The notes under the pieces: model-generated
The model's input: the letters and a program-made list of their open reading frames with translations, nothing else
Databases searched by the model: none
Told to the model about the DNA's origin: nothing
Shown here: positions 9,509-20,540 of the stretch, in pieces
Layout: every line of letters starts with the position of its first letter
Position numbering within the stretch: position 1 is the first letter of the stretch
Assembly (NCBI RefSeq): GCF_900492205.1
Contig: NZ_UEYQ01000010.1
Location: 1 to 64,000 of the forward strand
DNA from: Ciceribacter sp. T2.26MG-112.2
GTDB taxonomy: Bacteria; Pseudomonadota; Alphaproteobacteria; Rhizobiales; Rhizobiaceae
Length of the DNA: 64,000 bases
Reading direction: 5' to 3'
Position numbers and translations under genes: made by a program

Positions 9509-11515
9509 CTATTCCCCGTGCGCCAGGCGCGGCCTGCCGCTCGCCGTGGCGATGAAACGCGCTTCGACGAGCTTGCGCCTGCCATCGATCTCAGGCGCAT
9601 CGATTTCCTCGGCGAGGGCCAGCACCGCATCGACGGCGCCATTCTGCCGGGCATGTTCGAGCGCCCCTTGGCTTGCCCTTTCGCGCGCAGCCTCGAAGGC
9701 CTTTTCCTCGTCGGTGAATCGCCGACCGTCTCCGGCGCCGGACAACATGAAGATGCCGTCCTCCGGTGCGGTGACGAAGACGGTGACGGTGGAGCGGACC
9801 CGCCCCACCACCGCGCCGACCGCATTGGCGACATCCGCGTCCGCCGGGACTTCGCAGGCCACCGACAGCATGTCGCCGATTGCCGGATAGTAGACCGGGG
9901 CCGGGGCACCGAGCCCGACCAGTGGACGGTCGAGCGAGAGGGCGAAGCGCACCATGCCGGCTTCGCGCCGCAGCGCATGGTCGATCAGCAGCGAGCGGGC
10001 CGGATCGACGTCGGCCAGGCCGGCCTCGGGAAGGACCGCAGAGAGAATGGCCTCCGCCGACTGGCGCGTCAGCCGGTCGACGATGCGTCGGGCTAGCTCT
10101 TCGGGCGCGGCGGCGATGGGCTGGCCGGCGCCGTTCTTGCGGCGCATGGCGAGCCTCAAACCAAGCTCGGCCGCCTCTGCATTCCACTGGCCCTGGGCGC
10201 CGAGCACATGCATGGCGTCCGACGGCGTGATGCCGCAGATATGCACGAGCCCGCGCGCCACCAGCCGATCGAGCGTCGCCAGCTGCGACGTTGCCGTCAT
10301 CAATTGATCGAGCGCCATGGGCTCCGATCCGATGCGGGCAAACAGTGCCGCTTCCTGCGCCGCCAGACCGGCGGCAAGATGATCCGGCACGCCGGTGCGG
10401 ACCGCAAGGCGCCCGTCATGGCGGCCCGTGTGGGCCGCGCGCAGCTGCCGTTCGAGAATGTCGATGACCGGCCGGCCATGCAGCGTGGCCGCAAGACTTA
10501 GCGGCACCAATCGGCGCGGTCCGAGATCGATCCGCGCATTCATGCTGCGATCATCGATCCTCACCTCCGAATCACCGCCGAGCCCATAGGTGCGCATGGC
10601 CACCGCCTCGACCATCGTGCGATATCCGCCGACCACGGCACCGTCCGCATCAAGCCGTGGGCGTCCGCCCTCGAGGATCGCCACATCCGTTGTCGTACCG
10701 CCGATGTCGGAGACGACGGCATCGGCAAGCCCGGTCAGATGACGGGCGCCGACCAGGCTTGCCGCGGGGCCCGACAGGATGGTCTCGATCGGCCGCAGCC
10801 GAGCCTCAGCCGCCGATATCAGGGCACCGTCTCCGCGCACGACCATCAGCGGCGCGTCGATGCCGCGCCTTGTGAGGAAGTCCTCGCAGGCGCCGACAAG
10901 CCGGTCGATCATCGACACCAGACGCGCATTGAGCAAAGTGGTCAGCGCCCGGCGCGGACCGCCGAGCTTGGACGACAGCTCGTGGCTGCAGGTCACCGGC
11001 AGGGAACAATGATCGCGGATGAAGTCGCGGACCCTGTTCTCATGGGCCGGATTGCGCACGGCGAAATAGCCGGCAATGGCGAAGGACGAGACGGTCTCAC
11101 GCAGCTCCGGAAGGGCCGCCTCAAGCGGCGCGAGGTCGAGCGGCGTCTCAATGCCGTGCACATCATGACCGCCGGAGAGATAGATGACGGGATCGGCTCC
11201 GAGCGCATCGGCGAGGCCGTCGCGCTTCAGGTCTTCGGGCCCGAAGCCGATCATGATGAGGCCGGCGCGTCCGCCCTGCCCTTCGACGAGCGCGTTTGTC
11301 GCCAGCGTCGTCGACAGAGACACCAGACCGATCGCCTCGACGGAGACGCCGGAGGTATCGATGACCTTTTCGAGCGCTTCCGCGATACCGATCGCAAGAT
11401 CATGGCGCGTGGTCAGCGCCTTGGCCTTGGCGAGGATGCCTTGTGTCTCGCTGTAGAGCACCGCGTCGGTATAGGTGCCGCCGGTATCGATGCCCAACAG
11501 ATAATGGAGTGTCAC
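9509..11515 (-). CDS. Hydantoinase/oxoprolinase A-type protein (orphan HyuA)
   Basis: This 668-residue ASKHA-fold protein resembles the ATP-dependent hydantoinase/5-oxoprolinase A subunit and acetone carboxylase beta. The N-terminal phosphate loop is [26 protein letters not shown] comes in mid-protein, and the second phosphate loop is [13 protein letters not shown]. Such subunits use ATP to activate a lactam or ketone and normally work with a HyuB subunit. No HyuB gene flanks it, so the substrate is unknown and it may be a divergent single-subunit form. It starts at GTG 11515. It is co-directional with glcB and the P450 gene, with gaps of about 110 and 90 bases. Confidence 0.85.
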   Translation of the reverse strand: MTLHYLLGIDTGGTYTDAVLYSETQGILAKAKALTTRHDLAIGIAEALEKVIDTSGVSVEAIGLVSLSTTLATNALVEGQGGRAGLIMIGFGPEDLKRDGLADALGADPVIYLSGGHDVHGIETPLDLAPLEAALPELRETVSSFAIAGYFAVRNPAHENRVRDFIRDHCSLPVTCSHELSSKLGGPRRALTTLLNARLVSMIDRLVGACEDFLTRRGIDAPLMVVRGDGALISAAEARLRPIETILSGPAASLVGARHLTGLADAVVSDIGGTTTDVAILEGGRPRLDADGAVVGGYRTMVEAVAMRTYGLGGDSEVRIDDRSMNARIDLGPRRLVPLSLAATLHGRPVIDILERQLRAAHTGRHDGRLAVRTGVPDHLAAGLAAQEAALFARIGSEPMALDQLMTATSQLATLDRLVARGLVHICGITPSDAMHVLGAQGQWNAEAAELGLRLAMRRKNGAGQPIAAAPEELARRIVDRLTRQSAEAILSAVLPEAGLADVDPARSLLIDHALRREAGMVRFALSLDRPLVGLGAPAPVYYPAIGDMLSVACEVPADADVANAVGAVVGRVRSTVTVFVTAPEDGIFMLSGAGDGRRFTDEEKAFEAARERASQGALEHARQNGAVDAVLALAEEIDAPEIDGRRKLVEARFIATASGRPRLAHGE

Positions 11516-11607
11516 GCCAGCTGCCTCGGTCTTTCAGGATTTCACCAACACGGATCACGCTGTTATCGCATGGAGAAACCGGGCGGCAATAGCTGACAAA
11601 CGGCAAA

Positions 11608-13026
11608 TCATGGCCGCGAAACCGCAGCCCGCACGGTGACCCGCATCGGCAGGCCGCCGGCCGGCTGCACCGTCAGCTTCTGCACCGGCCAGGGCCTGGT
11701 CTCGGCGGTCATGTCGAAGCGATAGCGCCGCATCAGGACGGCGAGCGCGATCACGGCCTCCTGCAGGGCGAAGGTTGCTCCGATGCAGACCCGTGCCCCG
11801 GCACCGAACGGCAGATATTGAAAGCGGCCGATCCTTTCGCGGTTTTCCGGCAGGAAGCGGCTCGGGTCGAAGGCGCGCGGGTTTTCCCAGTAGAGTTCAT
11901 GCCGGTGCAGCGTCCAGGGCATGATGAGGATCGTCGCGCCCTTGCGGATATCGAGCGCGGTTCCATCGGGCGCCTCGAAGCGGTCGTCCGCAACGGCCTG
12001 GCGGTTGATCGACGGGGCCGGCGGATAGAGCCTCAGGGCCTCCTCGAAGGCGGCGCGCACGAGTGGCATGCGCTCCAGCCAGTCGACCGGATCCGCACCG
12101 CTGTCGAGCACGGCGTCGATTTCGACCTCCATGCGATCGCGGATGTCGGGGCAATTGGCGACGCAGAAGAGGGTCCAGGCGAGCGCCCGGGCGGTGGTCT
12201 CATGGCCGGCGCCGATGAAGGTCAGGATATTGTCCTCGACCTCCTCGGTCGTCAGGCCCTGCGGCCCCTCCACCTCGAGCAGCAGGGTGAGGAAATCGCG
12301 CGGTGCGGATTGCGAGTCCCGCGCTATCGCCGCCTTGCGTTTTTCCATGGTCGTCCGGACCAGCGCACGGAACTTGCGCAGCACGTGACGACCCCGCAAT
12401 CGGGCGAGCCGGGGAATCCACCCCGGAGCCGCCAGCATGTCGAGCGGATCGATCCGCCCCATGTGGTGCAACAGCGCATCGACATCCCCGGCGACGTCAT
12501 CGCCATCCGTGGCAATCTCGCCGGAAAACAGCGTCTCGGAGAGAATGAGATAGGTGAGCCCGGTCATGTCGGCGGCGATGTCGCGCACCATCCCTTGCGG
12601 ATCGTCCGTAGCGTAGCGCGCTGAGAATTCCTCGCTCTTCTCCAGCATCTGGCGGGCAAAGCCGCGCGCGTGGCGCGGCGTGAAGACGGGCGCCATGGCC
12701 TTGCGGGAACGCTTCCACACCCCGCCCTCGGCGGTGAGCAGCCCATCACGCAGGATCGGACGAAGGACCAGTTGCCGGACTTCGTCCATCACGTAGTTTG
12801 AGGCATTGTCGACCAGCACGTGGCGGATCAGATCGGGATCGTTGACGATCACGGTGGTGCGGCCGAAGAACCGGGTCTCGATCCTCGGCAGTGTATAGGA
12901 AGGCACGCCCCACAGCTCGAGCGGGTTGCGCAGGACAGTGCGAATGATCTCCAGCCGTGACGGGGGATGAGGGCGCGGAACGGGCGCGGGCGGCTCGAAA
13001 AGGTTGGGGCTATCGACAACTGCCAT
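11608..13026 (-). CDS. Cytochrome P450
   Basis: This soluble 472-residue P450 has all the diagnostic motifs: I-helix AGHETTARAL, K-helix ExxR in EEALRLYPPAP, and heme-binding FGAGARVCIG with the cysteine ligand at about residue 414. No membrane anchor is present, as expected for a bacterial P450. The substrate cannot be read from sequence. No ferredoxin or ferredoxin reductase is encoded nearby, so electrons must come from partners elsewhere. It has the same orientation as the hydantoinase-like gene, which may indicate a shared function, but that is inference. Confidence 0.93.
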   Translation of the reverse strand: MAVVDSPNLFEPPAPVPRPHPPSRLEIIRTVLRNPLELWGVPSYTLPRIETRFFGRTTVIVNDPDLIRHVLVDNASNYVMDEVRQLVLRPILRDGLLTAEGGVWKRSRKAMAPVFTPRHARGFARQMLEKSEEFSARYATDDPQGMVRDIAADMTGLTYLILSETLFSGEIATDGDDVAGDVDALLHHMGRIDPLDMLAAPGWIPRLARLRGRHVLRKFRALVRTTMEKRKAAIARDSQSAPRDFLTLLLEVEGPQGLTTEEVEDNILTFIGAGHETTARALAWTLFCVANCPDIRDRMEVEIDAVLDSGADPVDWLERMPLVRAAFEEALRLYPPAPSINRQAVADDRFEAPDGTALDIRKGATILIMPWTLHRHELYWENPRAFDPSRFLPENRERIGRFQYLPFGAGARVCIGATFALQEAVIALAVLMRRYRFDMTAETRPWPVQKLTVQPAGGLPMRVTVRAAVSRP

Positions 13027-13064
13027 GGTTCCGCTCCGCGGTGGCGCGCTCAGCCCGGAGTGGG

Positions 13065-14018
13065 CTAGAACAGCGCCTCGAGTTCACTCAGGCGGTCGTT
13101 GACCAACCACCCATAGTAGTTTTCCTGCGGCCAGACGGGCGAAGCGGCGCCAGCATTGCGGGCGGCAAGCGCTCTCGCTCGCTGCAGCGAGTTGCCGACG
13201 TTGAACAGCGTCGCGGTTACGCCGGGATTCTTGGAAATGTCCATGCCGGCGACCGTTCGGTAGTCGTCGATCGCCTTGCGCAGCACGCCCGCCATGAAGG
13301 CCAGCGAAATGTCGGGCTCCATGATCGCCTTGTAGACGCCGGCCGCGTCGTTCTCGTCCAGCTTGGCGACGCCCGATTTCTGCGACACCAGATCCGAGAG
13401 CATCAGCGCCGTCAGGGGGTTGATCTGCCCGAGGCCGAAGGTCTGGCCGGCATAGAAGGGCTGGAAGAACACCGCACTGAATCGGTTGTTGGGAAAAGCC
13501 TTGCCGCCGACGCTGCGGCCACGGAACTTGGCCTCCCAGACGTCTTCGCGGCAGGACCATAGCTTGTAGGAATCCTTCATCGCCGCGCATGGGGAAAATT
13601 CCGGTCGGGCGACGAAATCGGCGATGCCTTCGCCGTCATAGGCGAATCGGAAGCTGTTGCCGGCATAGGCCGCCGCCTTGACGTAATAACTCTGCAGGCT
13701 GTCATAGGCATCGACGTTGAAGGTATGCTCGCCGACGATGGCGCCGACCATGTGGATCGGATCGATGCCGTAGGCCGCCGCAGTCTTCCTGATCTTCGAG
13801 CGCAGCCGGTCGTCGCTCGCCAGAAGATCACGCACCTTCTCGTATTTCAGGTCGAAGGTCGTCTTGCCGGCCTGGGTGCGCCGCACCGAAGCCCCGGGGA
13901 TCGGCGGCTGCTCGGCATTGCGGTTGCCTTCGGGCACAACACGGAGCGGGCCGGCGTTCAAACCTGCCGGCGCAAGAACGAGCAGCGCCAGAAAGATTGC
14001 CCGAGTAAGTCGACCCAC
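13065..14018 (-). CDS. DUF1402 family exported protein
   Basis: This protein of about 317 residues matches the DUF1402 family, known mainly from Rhizobiales and of unknown function. From the GTG at 14018 it begins VGRLTRAIFLALLVLAPAGLNA, a classic signal peptide, so it is predicted to be periplasmic. The motif GQTFGLGQINPLTAL in the C-terminal half recalls the GLxQI segment of lytic transglycosylase-like folds, which makes a cell-wall role conceivable but unproven. A longer TTG-initiated frame to 14081 would put extra residues before the signal peptide and is less likely. Confidence 0.8.
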   Translation of the reverse strand: MGRLTRAIFLALLVLAPAGLNAGPLRVVPEGNRNAEQPPIPGASVRRTQAGKTTFDLKYEKVRDLLASDDRLRSKIRKTAAAYGIDPIHMVGAIVGEHTFNVDAYDSLQSYYVKAAAYAGNSFRFAYDGEGIADFVARPEFSPCAAMKDSYKLWSCREDVWEAKFRGRSVGGKAFPNNRFSAVFFQPFYAGQTFGLGQINPLTALMLSDLVSQKSGVAKLDENDAAGVYKAIMEPDISLAFMAGVLRKAIDDYRTVAGMDISKNPGVTATLFNVGNSLQRARALAARNAGAASPVWPQENYYGWLVNDRLSELEALF

Positions 14019-14156
14019 GATAGCTTCACCCCAAGTTTTCAATGGACAGATTGTCTTCCGGCGCCACCCATATAGAAGCAAGGCCGTGTTTGTCGACCTT
14101 GCCCTGCGTCACATTTGCGGCATTCCTTCGGCGGAACCCGCATATTTTGCCTTGCG

Positions 14157-15464
14157 CTAAAGGATATAGCGCGACAGGTCGGCGTCGGCGGCGATCTCGC
14201 CGACATGCTCGGCGACATAGGCCTGGTCGATCATCACCTTCGAACCGCCCCGGTCGGGTGCGTTGAACGAGATATCGTCCAGCACGCGTTCCATCACGGT
14301 CTGCAGACGGCGCGCACCGATGTTCTCGACCGAGGTGTTGAGCTTGACCGCAACATCGGCCAGCGCATCGATCGCGTCTTCGGTGAAGTCGAGATCGAGT
14401 TCCTCGGTCGCCATCAGCGCCTTGTACTGGCGAATGAGGCTCGCCTCGGTCTCGGTCAGGATGCGGCGGAAGTCCTCCTTGGTAAGCGGCTTCAATTCGA
14501 CGCGGATCGGCAGGCGGCCCTGCAGTTCTGGCAGCAGGTCCGAAGGCTTCGACACGTGGAAGGCGCCTGAGGCGATGAAGAGGATATGGTCCGTCTTCAC
14601 CGGCCCGTACTTGGTCGACACGGTGGTGCCTTCGACCAGCGGCAGCAGGTCGCGCTGCACGCCTTCGCGCGAAACGCCCGCCCCCATGCCGCCTTCCCGC
14701 GCGGCGATCTTGTCGATTTCGTCGAGAAAGACGATGCCGTCGTTCTCGGCCGAGCGGACCGCCTCGCGCTGGATCACTTCATTATCGATCAACTTGTCGG
14801 ACTCGTCACGGATCAGGTCGGCATAGGAGGCCTTGACCGTGGTGCGCACCTTCTTGGTGCGGTTGCCCATCGCCTTGCCGAACATTTCCGACAGGTTGAG
14901 GATGCCGACATTGGCGCCCGGCATGCCGGGAACCTCGAAGCCGGGCATGCCGCTGCCGCTGTCGGCGATCTCGATGTCGATTTCCTTATCGTCCATCTCG
15001 CCGGCCCTAAGCTTCTTGCGGAAGCTGTCACGGGTGGCCGGGGACGCCGTCGAGCCGACCAGCGCGTCGAGGACGCGTTCCTCCGCGCCGGCATGGGCCT
15101 TGGCCTGAACTTCGGCGCGCTTCTTTTCACGTACCAGGCCGATGCCGACCTCGACGAGATCGCGGATGATCTGTTCCACGTCGCGGCCGACATAGCCGAC
15201 TTCGGTGAACTTCGTCGCCTCGACCTTGATGAAGGGCGCGCCTGCAAGCTTGGCGAGGCGCCGCGAGATTTCCGTCTTGCCGACGCCGGTCGGGCCGATC
15301 ATCAGGATGTTCTTCGGCATCACCTCGTCGCGCAGGTCCTCGTCGAGCTGCTGGCGGCGCCAGCGGTTGCGCAGCGCGATCGCCACGGCACGTTTCGCCT
15401 CGTGCTGTCCGATGATGAAGCGGTCGAGTTCGGATACGATCTCGCGGGGAGAAAAAGTCGTCAT
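14157..15464 (-). CDS. hslU: ATP-dependent protease ATPase subunit HslU
   Basis: This 435-residue AAA+ unfoldase forms the hexameric cap of the HslUV protease. Walker A is GPTGVGKTE (57-65), Walker B is [11 protein letters not shown], and the C-terminal end [11 protein letters not shown] is the tail that docks into HslV. The insertion (I) domain between the Walker motifs is present. It lies 32 bases downstream of hslV on the same strand and is surely cotranscribed with it. Confidence 0.98.
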   Translation of the reverse strand: MTTFSPREIVSELDRFIIGQHEAKRAVAIALRNRWRRQQLDEDLRDEVMPKNILMIGPTGVGKTEISRRLAKLAGAPFIKVEATKFTEVGYVGRDVEQIIRDLVEVGIGLVREKKRAEVQAKAHAGAEERVLDALVGSTASPATRDSFRKKLRAGEMDDKEIDIEIADSGSGMPGFEVPGMPGANVGILNLSEMFGKAMGNRTKKVRTTVKASYADLIRDESDKLIDNEVIQREAVRSAENDGIVFLDEIDKIAAREGGMGAGVSREGVQRDLLPLVEGTTVSTKYGPVKTDHILFIASGAFHVSKPSDLLPELQGRLPIRVELKPLTKEDFRRILTETEASLIRQYKALMATEELDLDFTEDAIDALADVAVKLNTSVENIGARRLQTVMERVLDDISFNAPDRGGSKVMIDQAYVAEHVGEIAADADLSRYIL

Positions 15465-15496
15465 ATCACTTGTTCCAATGGTCGGAGGAAAGAGGA

Positions 15497-16024
15497 TCAG
15501 TTGTCGCTGTCGAGCGACTCGACCACGATATTGTCGTTGGTATAGACGCAGATCTCGGCGGCGATCGCCATGGCCCGGCGAGCGATCTCTTCTGCCGACT
15601 TTTCGCTGTCCATCAGGGCGCGGGCAGCCGCAAGGGCATAATTCCCACCGGAGCCGATCGCCATAGTCCCATGTTCAGGTTCGAGCACATCGCCATTGCC
15701 GGTGATGGCAAGCGTGATGGTCTTGTCGGCGACCAGCATCATGGCCTCGAGGTTGCGCAGATACTTGTCGGTCCGCCAGTCCTTGGCAAGTTCGACGGCG
15801 GCGCGCATCAGCTGGCCGGGATATTGCTCGAGCTTCTTTTCCAGGCGCTCCAGCAGCGTAAAGGCATCGGCGGTCGCACCGGCGAAACCGGAGATCACAT
15901 CGCCCTTGCCGATCCGGCGCACCTTGCGGGCATTGCCCTTCATCACGGTCTGGCCGAGGCTCACCTGGCCGTCGCCCGCCATGATCACCTTTCCGCCCTT
16001 CCGCACAGTAATAATCGTTGTCAT
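15497..16024 (-). CDS. hslV: ATP-dependent protease peptidase subunit HslV
   Basis: This 175-residue N-terminal-nucleophile peptidase begins [20 protein letters not shown]. Removing the initiator Met exposes the catalytic Thr2. The later [14 protein letters not shown] segment is conserved in the family. With HslU it degrades misfolded and regulatory proteins in the cytoplasm. HslUV is usually heat-shock controlled, but I could not identify a clear RpoH promoter in the 190 bases shared with the divergent hisB. Confidence 0.98.
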   Translation of the reverse strand: MTTIITVRKGGKVIMAGDGQVSLGQTVMKGNARKVRRIGKGDVISGFAGATADAFTLLERLEKKLEQYPGQLMRAAVELAKDWRTDKYLRNLEAMMLVADKTITLAITGNGDVLEPEHGTMAIGSGGNYALAAARALMDSEKSAEEIARRAMAIAAEICVYTNDNIVVESLDSDN

Positions 16025-16215
16025 CTACGCACCTGTTGGCCCGTCTGCCGGGCGTTCGATTGGGAACGCGAAATCGTTCGGTTGAACCCTATGTAAGTTG
16101 GCCTCGCGCGAATGCAATCTTGTGACGCATCGCGGAAAAGCACGGCCTGCTTTTGCTGGATATTTAACCGACCGCCTGATAAGGAACCCCAGACCAAGGC
16201 ATGGAGCGGACCCTG

Positions 16216-16824
16216 ATGGGCGAAACAATGATCCGTCGCACGGGAAGCATTTCCCGCAAAACCAACGAAACTTCCGTTTCGGTTTCCGTCGATCTCGACG
16301 GCACCGGCGCGGCGAAGATTTCCACGGGCGTCGGCTTCTTCGATCACATGCTCGACCAGCTTTCGCGACATTCGCTCATCGACATGGAGATCGACGTCAA
16401 GGGCGACCTGCATATCGACGACCACCACACCGTCGAGGACACGGGCATCGCCATCGGCCAGGCCATCTCCAAGGCGCTCGGCGACCGGCGCGGCATCACC
16501 CGCTACGCCTCTATCGACCTTGCCATGGACGAGACGATGACCAAGGCGGCGATCGACGTCTCGGGCCGGCCCTTCCTCGTCTGGAACGTTGCCTTCAGCG
16601 CGCCGAAGATCGGCACCTTCGACACCGAGCTGGTGCGCGAGTTCTTCCAGGCACTGGCCCAGAATACCGGGATCACCCTGCATATCCTCAACCACTATGG
16701 CGCCAACAACCACCATATCGCCGAGACCTGCTTCAAGGCCGTGGCTCGGGCCCTGCGGACAGCCGTCGAAATCGATCCGCGCCAGGCCAGCCGCGTTCCC
16801 TCGACCAAGGGCACCCTCGTCTGA
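16216..16824 (+). CDS. hisB: Imidazoleglycerol-phosphate dehydratase
   Basis: This 202-residue protein carries out the sixth step of histidine synthesis, dehydrating imidazole glycerol phosphate. Metal-binding clusters are visible: [29 protein letters not shown] and, near the C-terminus, [12 protein letters not shown]. It is the monofunctional form without a phosphatase domain. I start at 16216 ([10 protein letters not shown]), the usual family length, preceded by GGAG; an ATG at 16201 would add five residues. It heads a run of his genes on the same strand, with the hisB-hisH gap of 102 bases appearing empty. Confidence 0.96.
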   Translation: MGETMIRRTGSISRKTNETSVSVSVDLDGTGAAKISTGVGFFDHMLDQLSRHSLIDMEIDVKGDLHIDDHHTVEDTGIAIGQAISKALGDRRGITRYASIDLAMDETMTKAAIDVSGRPFLVWNVAFSAPKIGTFDTELVREFFQALAQNTGITLHILNHYGANNHHIAETCFKAVARALRTAVEIDPRQASRVPSTKGTLV

Positions 16825-16926
16825 GGCCTGCCCGACCGGAAACGGTGGAAGCAGCTTGATCATCGCTTTGCGGCGTGCCGGGGCCTCGGCCTCACGGCGT
16901 CGCACTCAGGAAAAGGACGTTCCACG

Positions 16927-17577
16927 ATGCGTGTGGCGATCATCGATTATGGATCCGGAAATCTCCGCTCGGCAACAAAAGCCTTCGAACGCGCGGCGCG
17001 CGAAAGCGGCATCGACGCGGTCATCGAGCTGACCGACAAGGCGGATCGCGTGGCAAGCGCCGACCGCATCGTGCTGCCGGGTGTGGGCGCCTATGCCGAC
17101 TGCCGCCGGGGGCTCGACGCTGTTCCTGGCATGCACGAGGCGATCGTCGACGTCGTCGAGAAGAAGGCACGTCCCTTCTTCGGCATCTGCGTCGGCATGC
17201 AGTTGATGTCGAGCCGCGGGCTGGAAAAGACGATCACCCCCGGCTTCGGCTGGATCAAGGGCGATGTGGTCGAAATGACGCCGAACGATCCGACCTTGAA
17301 GATCCCGCAGATCGGCTGGAACACGCTCGACCTGCACCAGCCACATCCACTGTTCGATGGAATAAAGACGGGGCCGGACGGCTTGCATGCCTATTTCGTC
17401 CACTCCTACCACCTTGCCGCGGAAAATCCGGATGACGTGATCGCCACCACCGACTATGGCGGGCCGATGACGGCCTTTGTCGGTCGCGACAACGTGGCCG
17501 GCGCGCAGTTCCATCCGGAAAAGAGCCAGACGCTCGGCCTCAGGCTGATCGCCAATTTCCTTTCCTGGCAACCGTAA
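16927..17577 (+). CDS. hisH: Imidazole glycerol phosphate synthase subunit HisH
   Basis: This 216-residue class I glutamine amidotransferase supplies ammonia to HisF. The nucleophile is Cys88 in [11 protein letters not shown], and the C-terminal His/Glu pair lies in AQFHPEKSQ. The N-terminal [11 protein letters not shown] is typical of HisH. It is followed at 27 bases by hisA and then hisF, its structural partner. Confidence 0.97.
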   Translation: MRVAIIDYGSGNLRSATKAFERAARESGIDAVIELTDKADRVASADRIVLPGVGAYADCRRGLDAVPGMHEAIVDVVEKKARPFFGICVGMQLMSSRGLEKTITPGFGWIKGDVVEMTPNDPTLKIPQIGWNTLDLHQPHPLFDGIKTGPDGLHAYFVHSYHLAAENPDDVIATTDYGGPMTAFVGRDNVAGAQFHPEKSQTLGLRLIANFLSWQP

Positions 17578-17604
17578 GTCTCCTTCAGTATCGGACATTT
17601 CCGC

Positions 17605-18339
17605 ATGATCCTTTTTCCCGCCATCGACCTCAAGGACGGCCAGTGCGTGCGGCTCAAGCTGGGCGACATGGAACAGGCCACCGTCTACAACACCGATCCC
17701 GGCGCCCAGGCGAAGGCATTCGAGGACCAGGGTTTCGAATGGCTGCATGTCGTGGACCTCAACGGCGCCTTTGCCGGCGAAAGCGTCAACAGTGCGGCCG
17801 TCGACGCGATCCTGAAGGCGACCAGGAACCCGGTTCAGCTCGGCGGCGGCATCCGCAGCCTCGAGCATATCGAGAGATGGCTCGAGCGTGGGCTTTCGCG
17901 CGTCATCCTCGGCACCGTCGCCGTGCGCGATCCGGCGCTGGTGATCGAGGCCTGCAAGCGTTTCCCCTGCAAGATCGCGGTCGGCATCGATGCCAAAGGC
18001 GGCAAGGTGGCGGTCGAAGGCTGGGCGGAGGCCTCGGAGCTTGGCGTGATCGAGCTTGCGAAAAAATTCGAAGGGGCGGGTGTATCGGCGATCATCTATA
18101 CCGATATTGATCGTGACGGCATCCTGACCGGCATTAATTGGGAATCGACCCTGTCGCTGGCAGACGCCGTCTCCATTCCCGTGATCGCCTCGGGCGGACT
18201 TGCCTCGATGGACGACATTCGCCGGATGCTCCGGCCGGACGCGGCCAAGCTCGAGGGCGCGATTACCGGCCGCGCGCTCTATGACGGCCGCATCGACCCG
18301 GCCGAAGCCCTGGCGCTCATCCGCGCCGCCCGCGCCTGA
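17605..18339 (+). CDS. hisA: Phosphoribosyl-formimino-AICAR-phosphate isomerase HisA
   Basis: This 244-residue (beta/alpha)8 barrel isomerizes ProFAR to PRFAR. The catalytic Asp8 lies in [15 protein letters not shown] and the second conserved Asp in [22 protein letters not shown] and [11 protein letters not shown] form the two phosphate-binding sites of the duplicated half-barrel. It lies between hisH and hisF, 13 bases before the latter. Confidence 0.97.
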   Translation: MILFPAIDLKDGQCVRLKLGDMEQATVYNTDPGAQAKAFEDQGFEWLHVVDLNGAFAGESVNSAAVDAILKATRNPVQLGGGIRSLEHIERWLERGLSRVILGTVAVRDPALVIEACKRFPCKIAVGIDAKGGKVAVEGWAEASELGVIELAKKFEGAGVSAIIYTDIDRDGILTGINWESTLSLADAVSIPVIASGGLASMDDIRRMLRPDAAKLEGAITGRALYDGRIDPAEALALIRAARA

Positions 18340-18352
18340 ACGAGGATAGACC

Positions 18353-19141
18353 ATGACGCTGAAAGCCCGTGTCATTCCCTGCCTGGACGTCAAGGACGGC
18401 CGCGTCGTCAAGGGCGTCAACTTCGTCGACCTGATCGACGCGGGCGATCCGGTCGAGGCGGCCAAGGCCTATGATGCCGCCGGTGCCGACGAACTCTGCT
18501 TCCTCGACATCACCGCGTCGTCCGACAATCGCGACACGATCTTCGAGGTCGTCGCCCAGACGGCCGACCAGTGTTTCATGCCACTCACCGTCGGCGGCGG
18601 CGTGCGCACGATCGCCGACATCCGAAAACTGCTGCTCTGCGGCGCCGACAAGGTGGCGATCAATTCGGCGGCGGTGAACAATCCGGATTTCATCGCCGAG
18701 GCGGCCGACAAGTTCGGTGACCAGTGCATCGTCGTGTCGATCGACGCCAAGCAAAGGCGCAAGCAGGAAGCCGGCGGCGACAATCTGAGCGCCTGGGAGA
18801 TCTATACGCATGGCGGTCGTACGCCGACCGGCATAGATGCGGTCGAGTTTGCGAAAAAAATGGTCGAGCGCGGCGCCGGCGAATTGCTGGTCACATCGAT
18901 GGACCGGGACGGAACGAAGATCGGATACGATCTCGAGCTGACGCGGACCATTGCCGATGCCGTACGCGTACCGGTCATCGCCTCGGGCGGGGTCGGGACG
19001 CTCGACGATCTGGTTGCCGGCATCAAGGAAGGGCACGCGACGGCCGTGCTCGCTGCCTCAATCTTCCACTTCGGCACCTATTCGATCGCCGAGGCCAAGC
19101 AGTATATGGCCCGGCACGGCATCGCCATGCGGCTCGACTGA
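18353..19141 (+). CDS. hisF: Imidazole glycerol phosphate synthase subunit HisF
   Basis: This 262-residue cyclase subunit is a (beta/alpha)8 barrel related to HisA. Asp12 in [16 protein letters not shown] and the Asp in [11 protein letters not shown] are the catalytic pair. GGGVRTI and [11 protein letters not shown] are the phosphate loops. It uses ammonia channelled from HisH to make imidazole glycerol phosphate and AICAR. Confidence 0.98.
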   Translation: MTLKARVIPCLDVKDGRVVKGVNFVDLIDAGDPVEAAKAYDAAGADELCFLDITASSDNRDTIFEVVAQTADQCFMPLTVGGGVRTIADIRKLLLCGADKVAINSAAVNNPDFIAEAADKFGDQCIVVSIDAKQRRKQEAGGDNLSAWEIYTHGGRTPTGIDAVEFAKKMVERGAGELLVTSMDRDGTKIGYDLELTRTIADAVRVPVIASGGVGTLDDLVAGIKEGHATAVLAASIFHFGTYSIAEAKQYMARHGIAMRLD

Positions 19142-19163
19142 TTGCCCGCGAAAGGGATCTGCA

Positions 19164-19487
19164 ATGAGTGACTTCTCCCTCACCGACCTCGAACGGATCG
19201 TCGCCGACCGGGCCCAGGCCCGGCCCGACGAATCCTGGACGGCGAAGCTCGTCGCCGGCGGCCAGTCGAAAGCCGCCAAGAAGCTTGGCGAGGAAGCCGT
19301 CGAAACGGTGATTGCCGCAATCAAGGACGACCGTGAAAACCTCGTCTACGAGAGCGCCGACCTCCTCTATCACCTGATGGTCGTATTGAAAATCGCCGAC
19401 ATCCCACTTAAAGCCGTGCTCGACGAGCTTCAACGGCGCACGGCCCAGACGGGCTTGAGCGAGAAAGCCAGCCGGCAGGATCCATGA
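19164..19487 (+). CDS. hisE: Phosphoribosyl-ATP pyrophosphatase HisE
   Basis: This 107-residue all-alpha NTP pyrophosphohydrolase carries out the second step of histidine synthesis. The family signature [14 protein letters not shown] and the following [11 protein letters not shown] are clear. It is the stand-alone form, not fused to HisI. The start at 19164 follows a purine-rich aaaggga. The stop overlaps the coaA start by four bases (ATGA), so coaA is translationally coupled. Confidence 0.96.
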   Translation: MSDFSLTDLERIVADRAQARPDESWTAKLVAGGQSKAAKKLGEEAVETVIAAIKDDRENLVYESADLLYHLMVVLKIADIPLKAVLDELQRRTAQTGLSEKASRQDP

Positions 19488-20479
19488 CCATAGCGACGCG
19501 GGACGCCGAGACGCCAGAGATGCTCGACCACTTCCAGGAGAATGGCTATTCGCCCTATCTGTTCTTCACCTCGGAAGAGTGGTCCCATTTCCGCGCCGAC
19601 ACCCCGCTGACGCTGACCGCCGACGAACTGAAACGCCTGCGTTCGATCGATGACCCGATCGACCTCGACGAGGTTCGGCGCATCTATCTGTCCTTGTCGC
19701 GCCTGCTTTCCGCCCATGTGGAATCCTCGCAGCTGCTGTTCCAGCAGCGCAGCCGATTCCTCAGCACGGCGGGCGTTTCCAAGACACCCTTCGTCATCGG
19801 TATCGCGGGTTCGGTCGCGGTCGGCAAATCGACCACGGCGCGTATCCTGAAGGAACTCCTGGCCCGCTGGCCATCGAGCCCGAAGGTCGATCTGGTGACC
19901 ACCGACGGCTTTCTCTATCCGAACGCCCATCTGGTCCGGCACAATATCCTGAACCGCAAGGGCTTTCCCGAGAGCTACGACATCGGCGCGTTGCTGCGCT
20001 TCCTTTCCGCGATCAAGGCGGGCCTGCCCAACGTCAAGGCGCCGGGCTATTCGCACCTGACCTATGACGTCCTGCCCAACGAGTACAAGGTCATCGACCG
20101 GCCCGACATCCTGATCTTCGAGGGCATCAACGTGCTGCAATCGCGCGATCTGCCGGCCGATGGCAAAATCGTTCCGATCGTCTCCGACTTCTTCGATTTC
20201 TCGATCTATATCGACGCCGAGGAGAAGCTGATCCACCGCTGGTATGTCGATCGCTTCATGAAGCTCCGACAGACGGCCTTCCGCGACCCGAATTCCTACT
20301 TCCATCGTTATGCCACGATCAGCGAGGAAGAGGCGCTGGAAATTGCCGAAGGTCTGTGGAAGAACACCAACCTGAAGAACCTCAGGGAAAACATCCTGCC
20401 GACCCGCCCGCGCGCCGACCTCATCCTGCGCAAAGGCGACAACCATCTGGTCGAACAGGTCGCGCTGAGAAAACTGTAG
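19484..20479 (+). CDS. coaA: Type I pantothenate kinase
   Basis: This 331-residue CoaA phosphorylates pantothenate, the committed step of coenzyme A synthesis. The P-loop is GSVAVGKST (109-117). [10 protein letters not shown] and the FEGINVLQ region are characteristic. It ends the histidine gene run with a four-base overlap, a common rhizobial arrangement that probably reflects shared transcription rather than pathway logic. Confidence 0.97.
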   Translation: MTIATRDAETPEMLDHFQENGYSPYLFFTSEEWSHFRADTPLTLTADELKRLRSIDDPIDLDEVRRIYLSLSRLLSAHVESSQLLFQQRSRFLSTAGVSKTPFVIGIAGSVAVGKSTTARILKELLARWPSSPKVDLVTTDGFLYPNAHLVRHNILNRKGFPESYDIGALLRFLSAIKAGLPNVKAPGYSHLTYDVLPNEYKVIDRPDILIFEGINVLQSRDLPADGKIVPIVSDFFDFSIYIDAEEKLIHRWYVDRFMKLRQTAFRDPNSYFHRYATISEEEALEIAEGLWKNTNLKNLRENILPTRPRADLILRKGDNHLVEQVALRKL

Positions 20480-20540
20480 GCGATATATAGCCGGCAGTTT
20501 ACTCAATAGCTCGCTATCTTTGCCGGATTCAGTGTCGAGA

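Noticed and set aside
12375-12392. CACGTG hexamers in the P450 gene and elsewhere (e.g. near 14555, 27905, 63829)
   Set aside because: These lack the TT/AA flanks of parS and lie in ordinary codons; they are chance E-box-like hexamers.
16906-18465. 519-codon reverse open frame
   Set aside because: It is antisense to hisH, hisA and the start of hisF.
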